Source: Buddleja alternifolia (taxonomy: Eukaryota; Streptophyta; Magnoliopsida; Lamiales; Scrophulariaceae). Taken from it: 64,000 bases of DNA. Within the stretch, counting starts at the first letter, position 1, and each line of letters opens with the position of its first letter. Position numbers and translations under genes: made by a program. Positions 24,801 through 36,681 of this stretch are shown here, one piece after another. The notes under the pieces were generated by a model. That model did no database searches. It was not told where the DNA came from and saw only the letters and a program-made list of their open reading frames with translations. Where the stretch lies: assembly GCA_019426215.1 (NCBI GenBank), contig CM033393.1:1431001-1495000 (forward strand). Reading direction: 5' to 3'.

Positions 24801-25490
24801 TTAGTCAACTATCGGCGGTACCAAAATTGAGACGAAAAACCTGATTTGGTACAAAAAATGTTACTTTGCAAAAGCATAGTACCAAAATTACATCTGGCCT
24901 GTCCTGTGCTACCAAACATGACATTTTCTCTTTACAATGCTTTTGACTTGTAAAATATCATTTTTTTTTGTCCAATTGAGGTGATGCTCATTACTCTCTG
25001 TTTCTTAACAAAGAGATGAAAAAAAAAATTATAGTAGAGAGATAAAGTAACAATTAGGTTGTAAACTAATAAATTGTTTGATTAGGATTTGCACTATACA
25101 TAGCTAATTTATTTTATTTTAATATCATCCTTTCATGTAAATTGATTATTTGTGGTATTTATATTGAAATAAAGTATGTTAACAAGATATTAAAACTTGT
25201 ACTTTTGAACTCCAAGTCCAAGACCCTTTTCCTATAAACTCACATTACTTACATCTAAATATAATAATATCTCAATTGCATTTGATTGTGCTTTGACAAG
25301 TAACATAGACAATGAATGCCTCATGGATTCTTCCTAATGTATGATACATGAATTTATTCGAAAGTTTAAAGGTAGAGATGCTCTATTTTTGAGGTAAGTC
25401 ATTTCTGAGTCATGATTTATATATCCTTTTCTTTTCTTTTATATAATTTTAAAATTTTATGTTATATTGAATTGTGATTTTCTGAGCCAA
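24801..25490. other. Gene-free AT-rich stretch
   Basis: Contains a region with repeated GGTACCAAAATT / GGTACAAAAAATG / AGTACCAAAATT (about 24820-24920) that resembles part of a MITE arm. No partner arm found. The rest is unremarkable. Confidence 0.4.
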
Positions 25491-25491
25491 A

Positions 25492-27779
25492 AGGTCAAAA
25501 TGGAATATATGAAGAGCAATGATGAAAGTACTAAGTTTTTCTTTGCAAAGTTAAGGGTGCAGAGAGCTTAGTGTTAGATTCTACCCTTAAAAAACAGTAG
25601 AGGAGATGTATTGACTGATGGTGAGGAGATTAAAAATGAAATACTTGGTTTTTATCAAAGTTTAATGGGGACAAAAGGAGAAGCTACTGCCCAAGTCAGA
25701 GAGGATATTGTACAACAGGGATATTGCTTAAGCTCAGAGGACCTAGTGCTATTAAATAGGTCTATTACTGCTGCGGAAATCAAACAAGCAATTTTCTCTA
25801 TCCCTGATGAAAAGAACCCTGGTCTTGATGGCTTGACATCTTGCTTCTATAAAAAGAGTTGGAGTATTATTGGCTCAGAGGTAACAACTGCAGCACTGGA
25901 CTTCTTTGCCAAGCAGAAGATGTTGAAGGAAATTACAGAAGATGTTGAAGGAAATTAATCATACTTTCTTACATCTTATACCCAAATGTCAATACCCTTC
26001 CACAGTAGGGGATTTCAGACCTCTAACATGCTGTACGGTGGTCTACAAAACAATATCTAAGATCTTATGCAATAGGCTGAAAGATGTGCTCCCACAGCTG
26101 GTTGATAAAACCCAAGGGGCATTTGTTAAGGAAAGAACCATTGTGGAAAATATTATTCTATGCCACGAGTTAGTCAAGGGTTACAAAAGGAACGACATAT
26201 CCCTGTGAGTAGTGATGAAGGTGGATATAAAGAAGCGTATGATACTGTTAGTTGGGAATCTCTAGAGCACATCTTATAGGCGTATGGTTTTCCCTAACGG
26301 TTCACTAAGATGATAATGGTGTGTGTTACAACAGCGAGCTACTCCATCATGCTCAATGGTTCAGTTTTTGGCAAGTTTGAAGGACAAAGGGGATTGAGGC
26401 AGGATGACCCTATGTCACCATACCTCTTTGTTTTTATTACGGACTACTTAACTCGAGGGTTTAAATTGTTGCATGGGAATCCTAGTTTTAAATACCACCC
26501 AAATGTAAGAAGGTGAAGCTCATAAATTTGTGTTTTGCGGACGATTTTATGATGTTCTGCAAGGGGGATTTGGCATCCATTGGTCTTGCAAAGCAAACGT
26601 TTGAACGATTTTCAGTTGCTTCAAGTTTACATGCAAACCTTGAAAAAAGCCAAATCATTGGAGGTAGGATAACTGAAGAATTTAAGAGTCATATTTTGCG
26701 GAGTACAGGGTATGTTGAGGGGCATATGCCAATGAAGTACCTAGGATTACCTCTAATTTCAGCTAGGCTCATTGTATGAAATTGACAACTTTTGCTTGAG
26801 AAAATTCTTGCCAAGATCACTCACTGGACTGTAAAGCTGCTGTCCTTTGCTGGGAAACACTCCTGATTAAAGCCATTCTCTTTGGAGTCCAGATGTTCTG
26901 GAGCCAGGTATTTTACTTGCCCATTGCAGTTATAAATGAGATAGACAGATTGTGTAGAAGTTTTTTGTTGACTGGGCAAACAATAGGGAGATATAAAGCT
27001 GTGGTGAAATGGGAGGATGTTTGTTTAAGTAAAAGAGAGGGTGGTTTGGGAATAATCTCATTATGGAATATGGCTGCAACTTTTAAACAGGTGTGGAATT
27101 TGGCTACAAAAGTAGATTCATTATGGATTAAATGGGCTCATGAATACTATATAAAATCAGATTCAATATGGACAGTGGCAATTAAAAGCACTGCATCATG
27201 GTATTGGAGGAGGTTGTTGGTCATAAGAGATTCTTTTATGGATGTTGTTGATGTACTCCTGAATAGATGGAAGACTGGCAAGTTTAGCATAAATCAAACC
27301 TACTTGCATGGAATTGAGCATAAAGATGAAGTATGGTGAAGGCAACTAGGATGGGGCAAGGGGCCAGTGGCAAAGCATAGAGTCATTCTATGACTTGCAA
27401 TTTTAAACAAGCTAAAGACAAGGGATAGGATAAGTAAGTGGATGGAGCTACAAGATTACACCTGTTTGTTGTGTCGACAAGAATACGAAAGTCGAAATCA
27501 TCTCTTCTTTGACTGCCAATTTACCAGAGAAGTGTTTCAAGAGGTTTGGGGAAAAATGAGCATAGGATGTAGGCAGTAGAAGTGGGATGAAGTGTTGAAA
27601 TGGGGAAGTCGAATCTGCAAAGGCAAATCACAAATGAGCTGCAAGAAACAAGCCTTATTTGCTCCGATTATCTATAGTTTATGGACAGAAAGGAGCAAAA
27701 GATTGTTTGATTTGGGTAGAAGCTCAGCTACTGATATAGTAGAACAAACTTGGAGAATTATAACTTGTAAATTTTGAGT
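25492..27779 (+). pseudogene. LINE (L1-type) ORF2 pseudogene, 5'-truncated
   Basis: Plus-strand remnant of a LINE reverse transcriptase; the endonuclease domain is missing. Visible in order: STKFFFAKLRVQ (about 25528), DEKNPGLDGLTSCFYK (about 25808), FLHLIPKCQYPSTVGDFRPL (about 25967-26026), KVDIKEAYDTVSWESL (about 26219-26266), QDDPMSPYLFVF (about 26401), the catalytic FADD (about 26534), KYLGLPLISARL (about 26736), KTRDRISKWM and the zf-RVT CLLCRQEYESRNHLFFDC (about 27460-27518). A 22-bp tandem duplication at 25916-25957 causes a frameshift; several stops follow. The 3' end runs into an A-rich tail near 27855-27875. Confidence 0.88.
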
Positions 27780-28134
27780 ATAGTGGATGTCTCAGGTATA
27801 ACCAGAGTAGTTGTGCATGTGGTTTTGAGTTAAACATAACACGCTTACAAGTTCCAAAGAAAAAATAAAAAAATAATGATTTTTTCTCATTTTTCGTTTA
27901 CAAAAAACTTTTGTTAGAGTACTTAAGTAAATATTGACAAATTATGATTTTTCTCAAAAACTAGGTACCTTTTTCGCATTTCAATTGTGCTTCAATGATT
28001 AATTATATTAAGGAAAGAAATCATAATGAAAAAAATGTGTGTAAAAATAAATATTCAAATAATTATTTTTTTGACAATTCAATCTCGCCCCCTAGTGAAA
28101 ATCCGTGCTCCGTGCCTGCTAATCGAGAATTTGA
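27780..28134. other. LINE tail and AT-rich spacer
   Basis: A-rich tract at 27856-27876, likely the LINE poly(A), then AT-rich DNA with no coding signal up to where the outer minus-strand LINE resumes. Confidence 0.45.
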
Positions 28135-28852
28135 TCAGAAAAAGGATGAAGTCGATGCCCGATTTCTTTCTGATAGATCTTGAGCAAGATGATAAGCGTT
28201 CCTAACCATAAATTGCCCCGACTTCATAAAAAGCCAAATCCGAGTATTCAAGTTTGCTGCCTGGCCGAGAGGAATAGATAAAATAGCTGTTACATCCATC
28301 TGGCCAACCTCACGCCTTACTATCTGTTCGTTCCACCAACCCGTGTCCCAGTCTATTGGTTCACTCACTATTGCATTTAGTTGAAAGTTAACAGGATGTA
28401 ATAATTTGGAAACCATTTTTATGCGGAACCCAATTATCTTGCCAAATGCGGACCTGGTGCCCGTTCCTAATACACCACCTATGGCCTGCTTGAATTAGCT
28501 CCTTAGCCCAACATATACTTTTCCATGTGTCCGACTGATTAGAGCCAGCTCTCCCCTCGAGAAAATATGTATTTGGAAAATAACTAGCTCGAAAAATCCT
28601 ACAAAGGAGGCTATCTGGCTGTTGGAGGATGCGCCATCCCTGTTTCGCCAACATCGCTTGATTGAATGCTCGGAGCTCCCTAAAATACAGCCTCCCATCT
28701 TATTCGCGCAAAGTTTGCCCATGAGAGCCAATGATTTTCCCTCAAATCTCGGTTATGCTACCAAAAGTTCACTTTCGTTGATTCCAGTTTCTGATTAAAT
28801 AGTTCGACAACTGAAAAACACCCCATGGCATACGTGTTAATAGCTTGGATAA

Positions 28853-28995
28853 TGTTAAATACTATTTCCTTATCTTAGTATAGATTTATGTTAATCTTTA
28901 TTTTCTTGCTTATAGATTAGGGTTTTCCTTTCCTTTGTATCTATATATACTTTCACAGTAATACAATAATATTCACGGGGTTTAGAACTTTAATA
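28853..28995 (+). repeat. 5' LTR of copia 28853-33548
   Basis: Begins TGTTAAATACTATTTCC and ends GAACTTTAATA. Confidence 0.9.
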
Positions 28996-29369
28996 TAGTA
29001 TCAGCCTAATAGAGAGAGATTTACATCATTTCTAGCGATCCTCAGCCAAGCTACCGAGCCCCGCGGTACAATTTTTTCCCCATCCAAATCACGCCCTCAT
29101 CGCCGCCTCTCTTCCCTGCTGGTTGGCACAGTAAGTTCGCGTTTGTTAATTTTATTTGTCTTCTACGTCTTGTGTCATCACTATTATCACTATAGGTGAA
29201 CCAAGTCCTACCCCTTCCTCTTATCCGGCTTTCACATTAATAATGTCTTTCATCTTTTTAATTTTAAACTTTGTGAGGAAGATCCTCGTTTTAAATTATG
29301 GAAAACAATTTTCTACGATATTTGTCATAGTTATAGAGTTTTAGGCCATATCAATGGCAAAACAATTCC

Positions 29370-32300
29370 AAAAGATAATTATGATGAAGACTGGTACTCG
29401 TTAGATTCAAAAATTAAATCTTGGATGTACAATTCTGTCGATGTCATTCTTCTTGACAGTGTTAGTGGCGATAATTGTACTGCCAAAGCAATCTGGGATA
29501 ACCTCGAGTCTTTTTCCAATAATAATAAGCCTTCTTGTTCCCTTCATCTTCAAGAAAAAATTCAAAATTATAAAAAAGGAAATTTGACAATTTCTGAGTT
29601 CTGTCGTGATAAAAAAGAATGGCTAATAATCTTAAGGAAGTTGATTCCCCTATTAATGATGAGGAATTTATTTTACAAATCCTCAATAATTTACCTGATT
29701 CATATAATAGCATTATTGATGTCATTACGAATCAACAGCCGTTTCCCAATTTTGCCCAGGCTCATAACATGCTTTACTACACGAGGCCCGGGACTCCTAT
29801 AAACCCACCTCAACCCTATCCTTTAATTCCTCTGTTCTTATCTATTCCGAAAATAATACTTGTAGTTATAATAGTCAAGGCCGAGGACGTGGTCGTGGTA
29901 AAAATTTTGGTCGTGGCTTTGGTCGTGGTAATAACGGTTATGGCGGTTATAATAATTACAACAACAATACTCACCAAAATTTCAGCAAAAATAATTCTTC
30001 AAGTCATATGCAGCAGCCCATGTCGAATCAGCCACCCAACAATGGATATGGGCCTCCTCGCCAGCCCACCTGGCGTAATTCCGCCCCACCAGGCCCTCAT
30101 CAGCAATATTACAATGGGCTTCCATTTCAGCAGCCCGCCTCGGTTCAGCCCAATAATTATGGACCGGCACCCATGACATACCCACAACAGGGCTTCTCGG
30201 TCCAATATCCAACGGGCCCCTACCACTCCTATCCAGCAGCCCACTTCGCTGCCTATCCTCCGCCTAGACCTCCTGCCTAAGTCATGCACTCGGCCCAATA
30301 TCCGCAAGCAAATCCGAACCTGACCCCACCACAGCCCACGGATCTCGGCCAACTTTTCTCCACTATGACTGTTCATCCGCCTGATGATAACTAGTATATG
30401 GACTCCTGGGTTAGTGCACATATGATATCTTACCCAGGTACACTCTCTTTCTTTGTCCATTGTGATGATCCTAAATCAATACTTGTTGGTAATGGTGATG
30501 TTTTACCTATCTCTCATACTGGTTCAACTTTTTTTCCCTCTTCCCCTTTTACTTTATCTAATGTCTTAGTATCCCCTCACATCATAAAAAATCTCATTTT
30601 TGTTCGTTCTTTCACTCATGAAAATAATGTCGCTATTGAGTTTAACCGATCTAGCTTTTCTGTGAAGGACCTTGAAACGGGCACCCTTCTCTTCTGCAGT
30701 GATAGTGAAGGCGATCTTTATCCTGTTATCCCTTTATCTCTTCGCACCAATCTCTTTGTCGAAGCTCTTACTGCCGCTACCACCACTCTCTGGCACCACC
30801 GTCTTGGCCATCCTGACTATTCAGTCTTCAACTTTTTAGCTTCTAGGAATTTTATTTCTTGTCAAGAATCTTTGTCAACGTAATGTAATGCGTGCCAGTT
30901 AGGCAAACATAAACGTCTTCCTTTTTTTAGTTCAGATCCTACTACTTCTCATATTTTTGAAATTATCCACTCGGATTTATGGACCTCGTCAGTCACTGGT
31001 GCTAATGATTTTCGCTATTATGTTATTTTTTTAGATGATTTTTTGCATTTTTTTATGGGTTTTTCCTCTTCGTCTTAAATATGAGGTTTTTAATATTTTT
31101 CTCAAATTTCGTGCATATGTCAATAATCAATTTAATCATGAGATTAAGGCTTTTCAATGCGATCATGGTCGCGAATTTGATAATAAAAAATTACACACTC
31201 TTCTTAGTGGTCTTGGCATAACTTTTCATTTCTCTTGCCCTCACACGTCTCAACAAAAAGGTAAGGCCGAACGTGCTCTTCAATCTGTCAACAACATTGT
31301 TCCTACCCTTCTCTTTCAGGCCTCCATCCCTTCGGTTTTTTGGGTTGAAGCTTTACATATGGTGATGCATCTTCTTAACTTACTCCCCACGACTACTCTC
31401 TCTTTCCGCACGCCTTTCGAACTTCTGTACCACACTGCTCCTGACTACTCTCACATTCGTGTCTTCGGCTGCTTGTGTTACCCGAACTTTACCTCTGTCG
31501 CTCCACACAAGCTAGCTCCACGATCCACCGCTTACCTTTTCCTCCGGTTTCCGCCAAATCATCGTGGTTATCACTGGTTAGATCTTTCCACTAACAAAAT
31601 AATTCTTTCCCGACATGTCACCTTTGACGAGTCCATTTTCCCTTATGCCTTATCTCACTCATCGCCTCTCGTTCATGACTACTCCTTCCTCAACCCCGAC
31701 GATTACCCGCCTACCCATCTCCACCATTTTTTACTCCGCGCCCCGAGCTCTCGTTGTAACCCCACCACCTTAGCCACCACCGTATCTAACCATCCCATGA
31801 TCACCTGTGCTAAGTCCGGCATCACTCGTCCTCAACAAAGTATGAACCTTTCCATCCCTTCTTCCCTCTCTCTGCTGCCTCGTAATCATACTCAAGCCCT
31901 TTAGGACCCTAACTGGACCATTGCCATACAAGCTGAAATCTCCGCTCTTCTTTCTAACTCTACGTAGGAGCTCTTCCCGCGCCCTCCTCTCGTTAATATT
32001 GTTGATTCCAAGTGGATATTTTGCCACAAATTTTGTTCTGACGGGTCTCTCGAACGTGACAAGGCTCATTTAGTTGCCCAAGGTTATACTCAACAATCCG
32101 GTTTAGACTACGATGAAACCTTCAGTCCCGTTGTCAAACCCGCCACCATTCGCACTGTCCTCAGTCTTGTTCTCTCTCATTCCTGGCATATCCATCAATT
32201 GGATGTCAAAAATGCTTTTCTACATGGTCACTTAAATGAAGTCATTTTTATAAAACAGCCCCTTGGGTTTGTCAATTGCGCCTTACCTAATCATGTTTGT

Positions 32301-33330
32301 CGCCTCAAGAAGGCCCTCAATGGTCTCAAGCAAGCACCACGTGCTTGGTATCATCATTTTGCCTCTTTTTTCACCTCCTTAGGTTTTGTTGGCAGTAAAG
32401 CCGATACTTCTCTCTTTGTCTTTCATCAATGCACTTCAACTGCTTATCTTCTGCTCTATGTTGATGACATTGTTCTTACTGCATCATCTTCCTTTTTTTT
32501 CTCCCACATTACTCGTCTTCTCTCATCGGAATTTGCCATGACTGATCTTGGTCCTTTGCATTATTTTCTTGGAATTTTTGTTGTTCGTTCCTCATCTGGT
32601 CTTGTTCTTTCCCAATCTAAGTTCGCTACTGATATCTTAGCTCGTGCCCATACGGCGTCATGCAACTCATATACTACTTCTGTTGATACTCGTGGCAAAT
32701 TATCTCTCTCGGGTCCCACTGTCTCTAATCCTACACATTATCGCAGCTTAGCTGGCGCCTTCCAATATCTCACCATTACTCGCACCAATATCGCTTATGC
32801 TGTTTAACAAATCTGCTTGTTCATGCATGACCCTCGTGAGCCCCATAGGCACACACTGAAACGCATCCTTTGTGTTCGCGGTACTTTCACCCATGGCCTT
32901 CATCTTCGCCCTTCCTTTATATCTCAGTTAATTGCCTATTCTGATGCGGATTGGGCGGGGTGCCCGGATACTCATCATTCTACCTCTGGTTATTGTGTTT
33001 TCTTAGGAGATAATCTTATTTCTTGGTTCTCTAAATGTCAACATGTTGTTTCTCGGTCTAGTGCCGAAGCCGAGTACCGCGGTGTTGCTAATGTCGTGGT
33101 TGAGTCTTCATTGCTTCGCAATCTGCTTCTTGAATTGCATTGTCCTATTTCTGCTTCCACTATTGTTTATTGTGATAATATTAGTTCCATTTACCTTGTT
33201 TCTAACCCTATACAACACCAACGTACTAAACATGTTGAAATAGATTCATTTTGTACAAGAAAGAATTGGACTTGGTGAAGTGCGTGTGTTGCATGTGCCT
33301 TCGGCCTATTAGTTTGCCGATATATTTACT
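29370..33330 (+). pseudogene. Copia Gag-Pol pseudogene
   Basis: Broken single-polyprotein copia frame. Gag part (about 29400-29800) with AIWDNLESFSNNNK and ILNNLPDSYNSIID, in two frames; then a Gly/Arg- then Pro/Gln-rich stretch (29880-30280). The protease site reads MDSWVSAHM (30398) where DSGASxH is expected, so the catalytic Gly is lost. GAG-pre-integrase LWHHRLGHPDYS (about 30790), integrase HSDLW and CDHGREF (about 31160), PHTSQQKGKAER, and the C-terminal FGCLCYPNF (about 31470). RT with LDVKNAFLHGHLNE-type start (about 32199) and LLYVDDIVL (about 32450); RNase H AYSDADWAGCP and SSAEAEYRG (about 32935-33090). Stops at 30881, 31076, 31902, 32805 and others. Confidence 0.9.
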
Positions 33331-33410
33331 AAAGGATTACCTTTTCCTTTATTTCTTGATTTTAGATCCAGTCTCAGTGTTCGGGAACCTCCCGCTTCGA
33401 CTGTGGGGGG

Positions 33411-33548
33411 TGTTAAATATTATTTCCTTATCTTAGTATAAATGCATATTTTTGTTTGCTTGTTTATAGAGGGTTTTCCTTTCCCTTGTACCTATATATA
33501 TACTTTCACACTAATACAATGATATTTACGGGGTTTAGAACTCTAATA
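33411..33548 (+). repeat. 3' LTR of copia 28853-33548
   Basis: Begins TGTTAAATATTATTTCC and ends GAACTCTAATA; directly preceded by the polypurine tract. Confidence 0.9.
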
Positions 33549-34465
33549 GATAACTGTCTTAGTTAGTACCTCTTTACCCACTTGAGAAAAGAAATTAGCA
33601 TTCCAATTCCTGATCTTCCCATAAACCCGATCTCTCAAAGATTTCCCATCTAGACCTTCCTACGATCGAAGGTAACCCAAGATATTTTGCATGTTTGTCC
33701 ACAACTTGCGCGCCAAGTAAATCTGCCAATCTGCCCCTATCATCTAACCCCACATTCTTGCTAAACACCACTGCTAATTTTTCCAAATTAATTTTTTGGC
33801 TCGAAGCCAGCTCATACGATTCAAGATGTCTTTGATACAAATCATAGCTCTCTCCGTCGCTTGGGCACAGATGATAGTGTCATCGGCAAAGAGCAAATGG
33901 GATACTCTAGGAGCTTGTCAAGCCACTGCCACGCCCTCAATATCCCCACAACGCTCCGCCTTGCGAATCAAGTTACTAAGAATTTCTGCAACGAAAAGAA
34001 ACATATATGGCGACAAAGGATCCCGTGACGAAGGCCTCTTTAAGGGTGAACATATCCGAACTGCGAGCCATTGAGCATTAAAGAATATGAAACTGAAGAC
34101 AAGCACATCATGATTAAATCAATAAAACCCCGATTAAAACCCATCCTAACTAAGACCTCTTCGAGAAATTCCCACTCTACTCTATCGCTCATGTCAAGCT
34201 TAAGCGCTATATATGTGTCCTCCCTTACCCCAATTCTTATTCTTTAAAAACTGATTGATTTCAAAGGCCACAAGAATGTTCACAGAGTTATCACTGTACA
34301 TGTTTTACTAATTGGGAATAATGAAAATTTTAAAGAAACTCTTATCATTAAAAATCTTTATTGTGATAAAGAAAAAATTATTGTCACTCATTATATGTAT
34401 ATTTAGTAACAATTTTAATATTGTCACTTCAAATTTTATCACTAATATTACTTTTTGTTGTATTA

Positions 34466-34654
34466 ATATGCTGCGGTAAGATCTATTTTTTTTTACCTTA
34501 GTATTTCGTCTCGTATTTTATATATAAAACATGCTAAGTTCTTAAATCGTTTAGTTAAATATTAACTTGATAATGTATCACAGAATATAAGATGAAACAA
34601 AAAAATTATCATAAATGATTCAATATGCGAGTTTGCGACTAGTACATTAAAAGT
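34466..34654. other. AT-rich spacer
   Basis: No gene or repeat structure recognised between the CACTA arm and the next MITE. Confidence 0.4.
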
Positions 34655-34663
34655 TATAGATAA

Positions 34664-34976
34664 GGGGTAATGACATTTTTCCATCCAAATTATTTGGGTT
34701 TTTTCACTTTTGTAAATAATTTTTTTTTGTTTTTGCACTTTTTTTATCTAAACTGAACGGGTTTTGCATTATTTTATCTAAACTTGTTTATTTTTTACAT
34801 TTTCTTATATGAACTACACGAATTTTTACAAAATTTTATATTTTTAGCATTTTTCATTCAAAATTTACTATAATTTTTAGCCTTATAAAGTTTGGATAAA
34901 AAAATGCAAAAGAAAAAAATCTATTTACAACAGTGCAAAAACCCGAATAGTTTGGATGGGAAAATGCCATTACCCC
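34664..34976. mobile_element. Mutator-type MITE (313 bp)
   Basis: Terminal inverted repeats starting GGGGTAATGACATTTTTCC and GGGGTAATGGCATTTTCCC, flanked by a perfect 9-bp TSD TATAGATAA (34655-34663 and 34977-34985). No coding content. Confidence 0.93.
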
Positions 34977-34998
34977 TATAGATAATGATGTAAACTAA

Positions 34999-36314
34999 GG
35001 GCTCTTTTGGTATGGGAGTTGGGTAATTAGGAGATAAATTAATCTCCAGATAATTTACTGTTCATATACATTTTTAGTAGCTAATTTCAGTGTTTGGTAT
35101 AATTTATTAAATAATCATTAAGTTTGTTTGGTATCCGTAATAACTTGGGAGATAACTCGGAATTGTCGAATGTGCCCCTCATTAACATATCGCATTTCAC
35201 TGGTAAAGAAACGCACTCTCCCTTTTAACACTGAAAAAATGCCAAAGACAGAGGCAAATGGCCTGAAACAAATACCACAAAACTCAATTTCTTAATTCAT
35301 ACTTTGTTTCAAAAAAATAACATAATAATATTCCACAAATTAATAACCAAATCATAGATCAAAGCTCGTATTTCTTAGCATTCTCAACTGAGTCATAGAT
35401 CAAGCCAAAGCCAATAGATTTTCCTCCACCAAAGTGGGTCCTGAACTTTGAATACAAAGATGGCATTGGGATCTTTAACCTTGTTCGTAGATCCTCGCCA
35501 ATTTCTCCTTCAACTCAGTGGTAACTAATGTGTTCATTATATACCATTTTAGCTAATTACTCTTCCACAGTACACTATCACAGCCGAATTTTCCGAATAA
35601 CTTCATCCCCTACACCAATAATATCACCTAAATGATAGAATAAACACTAATCCAAAGATCATTTTAATTGCCCAAATAAATGTGTATGAACAGCAAAAAA
35701 AAAAAAGAGAGTAAAATTATACCTCTACGGAGGTGACCTTTGTCAAAAGAGGAATCACTTACACCATATTCGCTGTGAACAAGAAGACATAAAATCTATT
35801 ACAATAAAGCGTAGGAAATTACCCAAAAAATACTACATGTAAATTATTTTTACGGAAAAATATACACTCAACTTGTAGTTATGTTTTTTTTGGATTGATG
35901 GCATAAATGGTTTGGATTTGGGTCGAATTTATAGCAAAATGTAGATCAAGAGGAGCTTCCTATTCTGATAATTTTTAATGAGGGGATTAATGGTAAGATT
36001 TCGAGATCTTCATTGTCTGATTTCGCACAGCAAGCTTATTAAATGGGGCTAGGTAATAAATCCGAATGAGAAGGGTATTTTGGCCAAGAAACTGTGTAGA
36101 ATATGGGTAGTTGAGTCATTTAGACAAAAGGAGTAAATGCCTGAATCTTAAGATAAATTTATCTTACCCCCCTAGGTGAGATTAGCTATCTTCCATTTGA
36201 GAGATAAAACACCGGGCCGACAATCTTTAACGGGCTTTTGCACTTGATACCAAACGAAAGATTATTAGAGATAAATCTGTCTATCTTACCTTTTCTCCCA
36301 TACCAAAGGAGTCC
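34999..36314. mobile_element. PIF/Harbinger-type MITE carrying a host gene fragment (1,316 bp)
   Basis: TIRs GGGCTCTTTTGGTATGGGAG and, reversed at the right, GGACTCCTTTGGTATGGGAG (18 of 20 identical), flanked by the 3-bp TSD TAA (34996-34998 and 36315-36317), the preferred PIF/Harbinger target. No transposase fragment. Interior contains the ribosomal protein S24 piece at 35363-35525. Confidence 0.85.
35363..35525 (-). pseudogene. RPS24: Captured fragment of ribosomal protein S24 (eS24)
   Basis: The minus strand encodes [11 protein letters not shown], then in another frame [10 protein letters not shown], then after a 1-nt insertion THFGGGKS and [16 protein letters not shown]. These are consecutive segments of the middle of plant eS24, a component of the 40S subunit. 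Similarity ends abruptly at the KKYE segment, where eS24 would continue EPKYRLIRNGL (family knowledge). No start codon, two frameshifts: no functional protein. The fragment lies wholly inside the PIF-type MITE, so it was probably captured from a host locus. Whether it derives from genomic DNA or cDNA is unclear; the disturbed bases between YE and KDP could mark an exon border. Confidence 0.85.
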
Positions 36315-36317
36315 TAA

Positions 36318-36646
36318 AGATACAATTCAACTTTTTGAACATATATATATATATATATATATACACTTTCAAGCCCACAACACGAGCACGCGGCAAAAAA
36401 TATTATTGCTAATCCCACGACAAGTTTCACATGGTACTATTGTAGACAAATATAGTGCAGAGTGCAGACGTATTGAATTCGTTGTAATGCCAATAATTTA
36501 GATGGTGAAAAGAAGAAAAAGATAAAGAAAAAGCAGAAAAGGAGAAACCCAACATGATGCATCAATGTACTTGGCACAATTCCATTAAATAATATGTAAA
36601 TTTATCTTACATATTATACATATTACATATACATATACAAATACAA

Positions 36647-36672
<26 letters not shown>
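36318..36672. repeat. AT/AC microsatellites and spacer
   Basis: TA tracts at 36342-36362 and 36646-36668, the latter merging into ACACACATAC, which served as target for the next element. No gene. Confidence 0.7.
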
Positions 36673-36677
<5 letters not shown>

Positions 36678-36681
36678 TACA

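Larger units (their letters stand above)
28853..33548 (+). mobile_element. Ty1/copia retrotransposon with short LTRs (4,696 bp), defective
   Basis: LTRs 28853-28995 (143 bp) and 33411-33548 (138 bp), perfect 5-bp TSD GATAA (28848-28852 and 33549-33553). Primer-binding-like TAGTATCAGCC at 28996-29006 and polypurine tract GTGGGGGG at 33403-33410. It is inserted in the outer LINE, whose protein resumes across the joined flanks. The very short LTRs and LLYVDDIVLTASS suggest the Ale/Retrofit lineage (tentative). Confidence 0.95.
14345..34286 (-). pseudogene. LINE (L1-type) ORF2 pseudogene, 5'-truncated, in four pieces
   Basis: A minus-strand plant LINE whose pieces follow protein order. 34286-33554: RT start, GGHIYSALKLDMS, DPLSPYMFLF, INLEK and KYLGLPSIVGRS. 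28852-28135: TYAMGCF, LLAKQGWRILQ equivalents and VRIWQDNW, up to the zf-RVT start. 18429-17788: WNFIWHAHVPPKIQ-type reading (one frame) and the start of RNase H (LKVNFDGA). 14657-14345: end of RNase H (DNQVAH) and an A-rich minus-strand tail. A 10-bp direct repeat GTTATCACTG (14335-14344 and 34287-34296) is the probable LINE TSD. Stops and frameshifts are common. RNase H in a plant LINE is expected for the RVT_3-bearing subgroup. Confidence 0.8.
14072..34465. mobile_element. CACTA MITE split by a LINE
   Basis: Two arms, 14072-14344 (starting CACTCCAAAAC) and 34297-34465 (ending TTTTTGTTGTATTA), match the right and left halves of the intact CACTA MITE at 43116-43536, in inverted orientation. 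Both carry repeated GTGACAA/TTGTCAC subterminal motifs. Together the arms make about 440 bp, close to the 421 bp of the intact copy. The interior 14345-34286 is a LINE insertion. The 3-bp TSD expected for CACTA is not visible (GTT left; ATA or CTG right depending on the end chosen), probably from decay. Confidence 0.75.

Noticed and set aside
27990..28120. Helitron 3' end near CCCCCTAGTGAAAATCCGTG
   Set aside because: The nearby GCACGG words are direct repeats, not a hairpin, and no TC start was found.
14072..34465. A single 20-kb autonomous CACTA transposon
   Set aside because: The arms match a 421-bp MITE that is complete without an interior. The interior is a LINE with its own TSD, with no CACTA transposase and no matching 3-bp TSD at the outer ends.
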